Shown piece by piece: positions 41,777 through 48,824 of a DNA stretch of 64,000 nucleotides. Both the position numbers and the translations under genes were made by a program. Within the stretch, counting starts at the first letter, position 1. The number at the start of each line of letters is the position of its first letter. Source of the DNA: JAEUNJ01 sp052035955 (GTDB lineage Bacteria; Pseudomonadota; Gammaproteobacteria; Burkholderiales; Rhodocyclaceae); assembly GCA_052035955.1 (NCBI GenBank), contig JBPOHD010000037.1:1-64000 (forward strand), read 5' to 3'. The notes under the pieces are model-generated. The model worked only from the letters and a program-made list of their open reading frames with translations. It was not told the origin of the DNA and did not search any database.

Positions 41777-43026
41777 GCGCCGCCCGCCCCGACGACGGCC
41801 GCCAGGCCGGGCAGCTTGCCGCCATCCGCCGCCTGCTGGCCGGCATCCGCGAACGCAGCGCCTTCTACCGCGCCAAGTACGCCGGGCTGGACCTGGACGG
41901 CATCGACACCTGGGAGGACTTCCGTCGCCTGCCCTTCTGCGAGAAGGCGGACCTGCGCGACGCCTATCCGCTGGGGCTGCAGGCGGTGCCGGACGAGGAG
42001 GTGGTGCGCATCCACTCCTCGTCGGGGACGACGGGGACGCCGGTGATCATCCCCTACACCGCCGGCGACGTGGAGGACTGGACGCGGATGTTCGCGCGCT
42101 GCTACGAGATGGCGGGCTGCACGCGGCTGGACCGGATCCAGATCACGCCGGGCTACGGCCTGTGGACGGCGGGCATCGGCTTCCAGGCCGGCGCCGAGCG
42201 GATCGGCGCCATGGCGGTGCCGACCGGCCCGGGCAACACCGACAAGCAGATGCAGATGCTGACGGACCTGAAGAGCACGGTGCTCTGCGCCACCTCGTCC
42301 TATGCGCTGCTGCTGGCCGAGGAGGTGGAGCGGCGGGGGCTGCGCGACCGCATCCACCTGCGCAAGGGCATCATCGGCTCGGAGCGCTGGGGCGAGAAGA
42401 TGCGCCGGCGCATCGCCGCCGAGCTGGGCGTGCAGCTCTACGACATCTACGGCCTGACGGAGATCTACGGGCCGGGCATCGGCATCTCCTGCGAGCACGA
42501 TTGCGGCATGCACTACTGGGACGACTACCTGCACTTCGAGATCATCGACCAGCACACGGGCGCGCCGGTCGCCGAGGGCGAGGTCGGCGAGCTGGTGATC
42601 ACCACGCTGCGCAAGGAGGGGGCGCCGCTGATCCGCTACCGCACCCACGACCTGACGCGCTTCATCCCCGGCCCCTGCGCCTGCGGCTCGCCCTTCCCCC
42701 GCATCGCCGACATCCTCGGGCGCACCGACGACATGGTGAAGGTCAAGGGGGTCATCGTCTTTCCGGCCCTCTTCGACGAGGTGCTGCACAGGATCGAGGG
42801 GGTGAGCAGCGAATTCCAGGTGATGATCGACCACCTTGAGGGCCGGGACGTGGTGACGGTGTTCTTCGAGACGACCGAAGGGGCACACCGGGAAGGCGTC
42901 GAGGCCGAGGTGCGCCGCCGCTGCAAGGAACGCATCGGCCTCACCGTGGTGCCGAAGGCGGTGGCCGTGGGCGACCTGCCGCGCAGCGAGAAGAAGACGA
43001 ACCGGCTGTTCGACAACCGCTACTAG
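41773..43026 (+). CDS. paaK: Phenylacetate-CoA ligase-like AMP-forming ligase
   Basis: This 417-residue ligase of the adenylate-forming family resembles PaaK: N-terminal RERSAFYRAKY, P-loop-like HSSSGTTGTPVIIPYT, YDIYGLTEIYGPGI, RYRTHDLTRF and RTDDMVKVKGV. It activates phenylacetate or a similar arylacetate to its CoA thioester. Cotranscription with iorAB suggests the product is shared with the oxidoreductase, consistent with aromatic amino acid degradation via arylpyruvate. The exact substrate is inferred. The start is GTG overlapping iorB. Confidence 0.9.
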   Translation: MSAARPDDGRQAGQLAAIRRLLAGIRERSAFYRAKYAGLDLDGIDTWEDFRRLPFCEKADLRDAYPLGLQAVPDEEVVRIHSSSGTTGTPVIIPYTAGDVEDWTRMFARCYEMAGCTRLDRIQITPGYGLWTAGIGFQAGAERIGAMAVPTGPGNTDKQMQMLTDLKSTVLCATSSYALLLAEEVERRGLRDRIHLRKGIIGSERWGEKMRRRIAAELGVQLYDIYGLTEIYGPGIGISCEHDCGMHYWDDYLHFEIIDQHTGAPVAEGEVGELVITTLRKEGAPLIRYRTHDLTRFIPGPCACGSPFPRIADILGRTDDMVKVKGVIVFPALFDEVLHRIEGVSSEFQVMIDHLEGRDVVTVFFETTEGAHREGVEAEVRRRCKERIGLTVVPKAVAVGDLPRSEKKTNRLFDNRY

Positions 43027-43096
43027 CCGGGCGGCGGGCGGATGGCCGCGGGGCTCCTGCCCGCCGGGCGCCACGGGCGCAGGGCTCCCCCGGCCT

Positions 43097-43138
43097 TTGA
43101 CCTGAATCAAACCTCCAGACGGATCAAGGGCCTATAGT
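43097..43138 (+). promoter_or_regulatory. Class II FNR promoter of ubiUVT
   Basis: TTGAC-CTGA-ATCAA at 43097–43110 matches the FNR/ANR box TTGAT-N4-ATCAA with one change. TATAGT at 43133–43138 is a good -10 element. A start site at about 43145 places the box centre (43103.5) at -41.5, the exact class II activator position. The ubiU ATG is at 43166. Oxygen-limited activation of ubiUVT is therefore expected. Confidence 0.82.
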
Positions 43139-43165
43139 CGCTCACCCCGTTTTGGAGCGGATTCC

Positions 43166-44179
43166 ATGACCGCGCCCACCCCCTTCGAACTCGTCTGCCC
43201 CGCCGGCGGCCTGCCGGCCCTGAAGGCCGCCGTGGACAATGGCGCCGACTGCGTCTACCTCGGTTTCCGGGACGACACCAACGCCCGCAACTTCAACGGC
43301 CTCAACTTCGACGACGCGGCCATCCGGGAAGGCGTGCGCTACGCCCACGACCGCCAGGTGAAGGTGCTGGTGGCGCTCAACACCTACCCGCAGACGGAGA
43401 ACTGGCCGCGCTGGACGGCGGCGGTGGACCGGGCGGCGGGCCACGGCGTCGATGCCGTCATCCTGGCCGACATGGGCCTCATGGACTATGCCTGCCGCAC
43501 CCATCCGCAACTGCGGCTCCACCTCTCGGTGCAGGGCTCGGCCACCAGCTACGAGGCGATCAACTTCTACCGGGAGCGCTTCGGCATCCAGCGCGCCGTG
43601 CTGCCGCGCGTGCTGTCCCTGGCCCAGGTGGAGCAGGTGATCCGCCAGACGCCGGTGGAGATCGAGGTCTTCGGCTTCGGCGGCCTGTGCGTGATGGTGG
43701 AGGGCCGCTGCTCCCTGTCCGCCTATGCCACCGGCGTGTCGCCCAATTGCAACGGGGCCTGCTCGCCGGCCAAGTCGGTGCGCTGGGAACAGACGCCCCG
43801 GGGCATGGAGACGCGGGTCAACGGCGTGCTGATCGACCGCTTCTCCGACGACGAGCGCACCGGCTACCCGACCCTCTGCAAGGGCCGCTTCGAGGTGGAC
43901 GACGAGACCTACTACGCCATCGAGGAGCCGGCCAGCCTGAACACCCTGAAACTGCTGCCGGAGCTGATGGCCATGGGCGTGCGGGCCGTGAAGATAGAGG
44001 GCCGCCAGCGCACGACGGCCTACGTGGCCCAGGTGACGCGGATCTGGCGCGACGCCATCGACGCCGCCCGCCGCGAGGGCGAGAAGTTCGCCCCGCGGGA
44101 GGCCTGGATGGCGGCGCTCGACAAGGTGTCCGAGGGCCAGTCGCAGACCCTCGGGGCCTACTACCGGCCGTGGAAATAG
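43166..44179 (+). CDS. ubiU: UbiU, oxygen-independent ubiquinone hydroxylation factor
   Basis: This 337-residue U32 peptidase-like protein matches UbiU, close to E. coli's 331 residues. It contains LVCPAGGLPALKAAVDNGAD, DCVYLGFRDDTNARNF and four clustered cysteines suitable for a [4Fe-4S] cluster (CVMVEGRC, then CNGAC and later TLCKGR). With UbiV and UbiT it hydroxylates ubiquinone precursors without O2. It lies 21 bases downstream of the predicted start of an FNR-activated promoter. Confidence 0.93.
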   Translation: MTAPTPFELVCPAGGLPALKAAVDNGADCVYLGFRDDTNARNFNGLNFDDAAIREGVRYAHDRQVKVLVALNTYPQTENWPRWTAAVDRAAGHGVDAVILADMGLMDYACRTHPQLRLHLSVQGSATSYEAINFYRERFGIQRAVLPRVLSLAQVEQVIRQTPVEIEVFGFGGLCVMVEGRCSLSAYATGVSPNCNGACSPAKSVRWEQTPRGMETRVNGVLIDRFSDDERTGYPTLCKGRFEVDDETYYAIEEPASLNTLKLLPELMAMGVRAVKIEGRQRTTAYVAQVTRIWRDAIDAARREGEKFAPREAWMAALDKVSEGQSQTLGAYYRPWK

Positions 44180-44181
44180 GC

Positions 44182-45081
44182 ATGGCCATGAAGATCGCAT
44201 TGGGTCCCCTCCAGTACTACTGGCCGAAGCAACGGGTCCTGGACTTCTACGCCGCCGTCGCCGCCATGCCGGTGGATGTGGTCTACGTGGGCGAGACGGT
44301 CTGCTCCCGCCGCCACGAGTTGCGCACCGAGGACTGGATCGAGGTGGCGAGGGGCCTCGCCGCCGCCGGCAAGGAGGCGGTGCTGTCCACCCTCACCCTG
44401 GTCGAATCGGAGTCGGACCTGAAGGTGCTGCGCCGCCTGGTCGGCAACGGCGAGTTGCGGGTGGAGGCCAACGAGATGGGGGCCGTGCGCCTGCTGGCGG
44501 AGGCGAAGCTGCCCTTCGTGGCCGGTCCGACCCTGAACGTATTCAACGGCCACACCCTGGGCCTGCTGGCCGGCATGGGGGCGCAACGCTGGGTCCTGCC
44601 GCCGGAGGCGAGCCGGGAGACCCTGGCCGGCCTGCAGCGGGAGCGCCCGGCCGGCATGGAGACGGAGATCTTCGCCCACGGCCGCCTGCCGCTGGCCTAC
44701 TCGGCCCGTTGCTTCACGGCCCGCCGCTTCAACCTGCAGAAGGACGCCTGCGAGTTTCGCTGCCTGGATTTTCCCGAGGGCCTGGAACTGAAGACCCGGG
44801 AGGGCGAGCCCTTCCTGGCCCTGAACGGCATCCAGACCCAGTCGGCGAAGACCTATAATCTGCTGCGCGAAATCCCGGCCCTGGCGGCCGCCGGCGCCGA
44901 CCTGCTGCGGGTCGGGCCGCAACCCGAGGGCACGGCCGACATCCTGGCCCTGTTCCACGGGGCCATCGCCGGGACGACGGCCCCGGCGGACGCCTGGACC
45001 GCCGCCCAGGCCTGGCTGCCCCATGGGGCCTGCAACGGCTTCTGGCACGGCCAGCCGGGACTCGAACTGATCGCCGCCTGA
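44182..45081 (+). CDS. ubiV: UbiV, oxygen-independent ubiquinone hydroxylation factor
   Basis: This 299-residue U32-family protein starts MAMKIALGPLQYYWPKQRVL and has VVYVGETVCSRRHELR and CFTARRFNLQKDAC followed by CRLDF-like residues (EFRCLDF), cysteines consistent with UbiV's [4Fe-4S] site. It is a heterodimer partner of UbiU in anaerobic ubiquinone synthesis. It starts 2 bases after ubiU; an ATG two codons further in is also possible. UbiT follows 16 bases later. Confidence 0.93.
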   Translation: MAMKIALGPLQYYWPKQRVLDFYAAVAAMPVDVVYVGETVCSRRHELRTEDWIEVARGLAAAGKEAVLSTLTLVESESDLKVLRRLVGNGELRVEANEMGAVRLLAEAKLPFVAGPTLNVFNGHTLGLLAGMGAQRWVLPPEASRETLAGLQRERPAGMETEIFAHGRLPLAYSARCFTARRFNLQKDACEFRCLDFPEGLELKTREGEPFLALNGIQTQSAKTYNLLREIPALAAAGADLLRVGPQPEGTADILALFHGAIAGTTAPADAWTAAQAWLPHGACNGFWHGQPGLELIAA

Positions 45082-45097
45082 AGCACCGGAGACCACC

Positions 45098-45598
45098 ATG
45101 ACGCTGCCGACCCGCCTGCCCGATTTCACGCTCCCGGCGCCCTTCGCCCGCCTGGGCGAGCGATTGCCGCAACTGCCGCCCACCCTCGCCCTGGTGGGGG
45201 CGCTGAACGCCGCCCTCGGCCGGCTGCTGCCGCGGGAACCCCTGGAGCCCCTGCTCGGCAAGCGCTTCATGCTCCGCGTCACCGACGCCGGCATGACCCT
45301 GCGCTTCTCCTACGGCGAACGCGGCTTCCGGCCGCTGTTCGACGGTGGCCCGGCCGACCTGAGCATGACCGCCCGCAGCCGCGATTTCCTCGCCCTGCTG
45401 CTGCGCGAGGAGGACCCGGACACCCTGTTCTTCAGCCGCCGCCTGCTGATGGAAGGCGACACGGAACTGGGGCTGCTGGTCAAGAACACCCTCGACGGCA
45501 TCGACCTGCCGCGCTTCGACCCGGCGCGCCTGGCGCCGCGGGAAATCCTCGCCCGCCTGCGCGAACGCCTGGCCACGCCTCGCCACCACGGCGCCTGA
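45098..45598 (+). CDS. ubiT: UbiT, SCP2 accessory factor of anaerobic ubiquinone synthesis
   Basis: This 166-residue SCP2-domain protein has the expected size and position directly after ubiV. Blocks such as FMLRVTDAGMTLRFSYGERG and SRRLLMEGDTELGLLVKNTL match SCP2. UbiT binds quinone lipids like its aerobic counterpart UbiJ, which is encoded at 3447–4013. The stop overlaps the next start by one base (TGATG). Confidence 0.9.
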   Translation: MTLPTRLPDFTLPAPFARLGERLPQLPPTLALVGALNAALGRLLPREPLEPLLGKRFMLRVTDAGMTLRFSYGERGFRPLFDGGPADLSMTARSRDFLALLLREEDPDTLFFSRRLLMEGDTELGLLVKNTLDGIDLPRFDPARLAPREILARLRERLATPRHHGA

Positions 45599-46665
45599 TG
45601 GCCCGGCCATCGGCCGGCGGCAACATCGCCTTCGTCCTGGCGGCGCTGTGCACGTTGCTGGTCATCTATGCCAGCCTGCATCCGCTGACCGGCTGGCACC
45701 ATTCCGGGGCCCCCCTGACCGCCTTCGTCACGGCCGGCTGGCCCCGCTACACGACCTGGTTCGACCTGGCGGTGAACGTGGCCGGCTACCTCCCCCTGGG
45801 ATTCCTGTGGGTGCCGGCCAACATGACGCGCCTGCGCGCCGGGCCGGCCGTGGTGGTGGCGACGGTCCTCGGTGCCGGACTCAGCCTCGGCCTGGAGACG
45901 GCCCAGAACTTCCTGCCCAGCCGCGTTCCCTCCAACGTGGATTGGGCCTGCAACAGCCTGGGCACCCTGGTCGGCGCCCTGCTCGGCGCCCGCTGGGGCC
46001 GCACCCTGCTCGACGGCGGGCGCCTCCATTCCTGGCGGTCGGCCTGGGTGGCGGACGGCCCGGCGGGGGATTTCGGGCTCGTGCTGGCGGTCCTCTGGCT
46101 GTTCACCCAGTGCGATCCGGCGACCCTGCTCTTCGCCAACGGCGACCTGCGCTCGCTGCTCGGCCTGGCGGTCGGCCTGCCCTACTCGGCGGCCGGCTTC
46201 GCCCGGGTCGAGGCCGCCCTGGTGGCGGCCCACACCCTGGCCCTCGGCCTGCTGCTGCAGGGGCTCTTCCGCCGCCAGACGGTCCTGCCGGCAGCGGCGG
46301 TGGTGGTCGCCGGCCTGGCCGCCAAGAGCCTGGTCCTAGCCCTGGCCATGGGCGGGGGCCACGCGCTGGCCTGGGCGACGCCGGGCAGCCTGACGGGTTT
46401 CGCCGCCGGACTGGCCGCCTGGGCCGTCTGCGCCTGGCTGCCGGGCGGCCTCCGGCGCGCGCTGGCGGCCATGGCCCTGCTGGCGGCGACGGCCCTGGTC
46501 AACCTGGCCCCGGAAAACCCCTACCTGGTGAACGCGCTGCAGGTCTGGACCCCGGGATACTTCTTCAACTTCCACGGGGCCACCAGCCTGGCGGCGACCG
46601 TGTGGCCCTTCCTCGCGCTGGCCTGGCTGGTGCGCCCCCAAGGACAGACGAATGAATTCCGATGA
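45598..46665 (+). CDS. VanZ-family membrane protein
   Basis: This 355-residue integral membrane protein has about nine transmembrane segments. The N-terminal part (about residues 10–125) is VanZ-like: LHPLTGWH, VNVAGYLPLGFLWVPAN, LSLGLETAQNFLPSR and VDWACNSLGTLVGA. The C-terminal half contains further helices of unknown family. VanZ proteins are linked to teicoplanin resistance in Gram-positives, but in proteobacteria the role is unknown. It is translationally coupled to ubiT and overlaps the next gene by 14 bases. Confidence 0.82.
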   Translation: MARPSAGGNIAFVLAALCTLLVIYASLHPLTGWHHSGAPLTAFVTAGWPRYTTWFDLAVNVAGYLPLGFLWVPANMTRLRAGPAVVVATVLGAGLSLGLETAQNFLPSRVPSNVDWACNSLGTLVGALLGARWGRTLLDGGRLHSWRSAWVADGPAGDFGLVLAVLWLFTQCDPATLLFANGDLRSLLGLAVGLPYSAAGFARVEAALVAAHTLALGLLLQGLFRRQTVLPAAAVVVAGLAAKSLVLALAMGGGHALAWATPGSLTGFAAGLAAWAVCAWLPGGLRRALAAMALLAATALVNLAPENPYLVNALQVWTPGYFFNFHGATSLAATVWPFLALAWLVRPQGQTNEFR

Positions 46666-46981
46666 GATCGGGAACCTGGCGGACCTCCGCCAGGCGTTGC
46701 GGGAATTCGCCGAGGCGCGCCGGTGGCGGCCCTTCCATACGCCCAAGAACCTGGCGATGGCGATGATCGTGGAGGCGGCGGAACTGGTGGAGCACTTCCA
46801 ATGGGCAACGCCGGAGGAAAGCCTGGCGCCGCCGCCGGACAAGCTGGCGGAGATCCGCGACGAGGTGGCCGACGTGCTGATCTACCTGACCGAGATCGCC
46901 GACGTGCTCGGCATCGACATGATCGCCGCGGCCCGGGAAAAGATCGCCAAGAATGCGCTGAAGTACCCGGCCGGAGGGTAG
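46652..46981 (+). CDS. MazG-like nucleotide pyrophosphohydrolase
   Basis: This 109-residue all-helical protein has the MazG-type motif: EAAELVEHFQW (ExxE) followed by EIRDEVADVLIYLTEIAD (ExxD). It resembles RS21-C6/iMazG (dCTPase-like) enzymes that hydrolyse non-canonical dNTPs to house-clean the nucleotide pool. The start lies within the end of the VanZ gene. It probably forms a dimer of dimers, as the family does. Confidence 0.88.
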   Translation: MNSDEIGNLADLRQALREFAEARRWRPFHTPKNLAMAMIVEAAELVEHFQWATPEESLAPPPDKLAEIRDEVADVLIYLTEIADVLGIDMIAAAREKIAKNALKYPAGG

Positions 46982-47027
46982 CCGGCCCGCCCTCGCCGAG
47001 GCGGCCCGGCGGTCGCCGCCGTCGGCG

Positions 47028-48545
47028 CTATCGGGCCGCGGGCGGCGCGCCGACGGGCGGATTGCGCGGGGGAAGGTCCGGCGGCGGCAGGAGGATGTTG
47101 CCGGACGGCGGCGATTCCGCCGGACGGGCGAAGGGAACGCCGACCGGGAAGCCATTGACCTTGAGGCCGCCCTCGCGCCAGCGGGCCGAGGTCTTCAGGC
47201 GGTCGCCGTCGCGGACCAGGTGGCCCTGGACGACCAGGGCGTTGATCTGGTCGGAGGCGGCGCTGCGGGCCTGGCCGTCGGCCTCCGGGTCTTCGGCGGC
47301 ACCGGGCATGGCCAGGCGGCCCCGCTGGCGCAGGGCCTTCTCGCCGAGGGCGAGGGCCAGGGGCTCGGCGAGGTCCAGGTCGAGGTCGGCCTCGATGCCG
47401 TCCAGGGCCTTGAGGGGGTTGGCCGCCGCTTCCTCGTCGTAGCGGGTGACCCGCAGGGCGAAGCTCAGCTTCAGGTCGCCGGCCGGCATGCGGAAGCTCA
47501 GTTCGTCGATGCGCAACTCGGGCTGGTGCCGCATCAGGTCGGCGACGAAGCGGCGGGTGAGGACCATCTGCTCCAGCATCTCCTCCCGGGGCTTGAGGTT
47601 GCGCTGCTGGAGCGCCTCGGCGGCGTCGCGCAGGGCCTTCACGGTGGGGCCGTGGAGATGCTTGACGCTGAAGGCCAGGCGGACGGGGCCCGCCTTCTCG
47701 GCCTGGGCCTCGATGCCTTCGGCGCCCATGTCGCCGGTGACGTCCAGGAACTCGCCGACCTCGGTGACGCCGGTGCGATAGCCGGCACCGGTGGCGACCA
47801 GGTTCATCCCCGGCCAATTCGCGGTGAATTCGCCGGCCCGGGCGTCCGCCGTGCCCAGCCAGAGGCCGTGGGCGCCCAGGCGCATGTCGGCCTTCAGGCT
47901 GATGCGGTTGAGGGCCGCCTTGCCGTCCTTGCCGGTCAGTTCCAGGGCCGGCATGGCCAGGTCGGACTGGATCCTGTCGTAGGCGCGGGTGAACCGGATG
48001 TCGCCGGCCAGGCCCTGCCAGGCCAGGCGGGCGCCGCCGGCCAGGTCGCGGGAGACGGCGGGCAGGCGCAGGTGGGCGATGCCGCCCTGGGCATCGATGA
48101 ATTCGGTGACCACCAGGGCGGGGGCCTCGGGACCGAAGAGTTCCGGCAGGCGGTTGCCGAGGTCCCCCTCCAGGCGGAAGCGGGTCTCGACGACGGCCCG
48201 GGCCGGGGTAAGGTCTCCCTGCCGCCAGTTGGGCAGGGGGCCGTGCCGGATGTCGTGCAGATAGGCGAGGCGCACGGGTCCCTGGATACCGGCGGCCCGG
48301 GCCAGGGCCTGGCCGACGACCTCGGCATAGGGTCCGCGCAATTCGACGGTGGCCGAGGCGGTGGAGGCGAACAGGCCCCGGTCGTAGGTCTGGCTGACGA
48401 TGCGCAGCCAGGGCTGGCGGGCCACGAAGGCCTGCTGCTCGGCGATGGCCTCGGCCACTTCGAGGCCGGCCTGGCGGCTGACCCAGGTGAAACCGCCGGC
48501 GGCAAGGAGGACGAGGGCAAGCAGGACGAGGACGAGGCGTTTCAT
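47028..48545 (-). CDS. YdgA/DUF945 family membrane-anchored protein
   Basis: This 505-residue protein has an N-terminal anchor (MKRLVLVLLALVLLAAGGF) and a long periplasmic domain typical of YdgA (DUF945), with SRQAGLEVAEAIAEQ, VSQTYDRGLFASTASATVEL and LARDGDRL-like C-terminal strands. The function is unknown; relatives are widespread and are often linked to envelope homeostasis. The C-terminus is Pro-rich. Nothing recognisable lies immediately upstream except the tandem repeats of the divergent kinase. Confidence 0.85.
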   Translation of the reverse strand: MKRLVLVLLALVLLAAGGFTWVSRQAGLEVAEAIAEQQAFVARQPWLRIVSQTYDRGLFASTASATVELRGPYAEVVGQALARAAGIQGPVRLAYLHDIRHGPLPNWRQGDLTPARAVVETRFRLEGDLGNRLPELFGPEAPALVVTEFIDAQGGIAHLRLPAVSRDLAGGARLAWQGLAGDIRFTRAYDRIQSDLAMPALELTGKDGKAALNRISLKADMRLGAHGLWLGTADARAGEFTANWPGMNLVATGAGYRTGVTEVGEFLDVTGDMGAEGIEAQAEKAGPVRLAFSVKHLHGPTVKALRDAAEALQQRNLKPREEMLEQMVLTRRFVADLMRHQPELRIDELSFRMPAGDLKLSFALRVTRYDEEAAANPLKALDGIEADLDLDLAEPLALALGEKALRQRGRLAMPGAAEDPEADGQARSAASDQINALVVQGHLVRDGDRLKTSARWREGGLKVNGFPVGVPFARPAESPPSGNILLPPPDLPPRNPPVGAPPAAR

Positions 48546-48680
48546 GGCGGGGGCCCGGCAGGGAATATGACGATGGCGGCCGCCATCATACCCGATGGCC
48601 CCCGGCCCCCGCGGCAGCGGGCTTGCGCCGGCGGCGGACGATCCGGGGCGACGATTGGCCTCCCCCGGGGCGACCGGTCA

Positions 48681-48719
48681 TCGACGTTTCGTCGACGTTT
48701 CGGCGACATTTCGGCGACG
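48681..48719 (+). repeat. 11-bp tandem repeats upstream of the hybrid kinase
   Basis: Three units TCGACGTTTCG, TCGACGTTTCG, GCGACATTTCG (48681–48713) and a partial GCGACG (48714–48719) run head to tail with an 11-base period, one DNA turn. They end 20 bases before a TATGAT -10 element at 48740–48745, so they cover the -35 region and upstream of a probable promoter for the kinase at 48825. They look like binding sites for an unknown regulator; the -35 itself is weak. Confidence 0.72.
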
Positions 48720-48824
48720 ATGGGAGGGCCGAATTTGACTATGATGTGCGCCGCCCCGCAGCGCGGGCGGCGGAAGGATGGACGCCCCCCGGGGCGGTGA
48801 CAGGAACGGAAATCCCCGACCCCG

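Noticed and set aside
43030..43080. GC-rich hairpin after the arylacetate-CoA ligase as terminator
   Set aside because: The arms pair well but no T-run follows, so it was not called as an intrinsic terminator.
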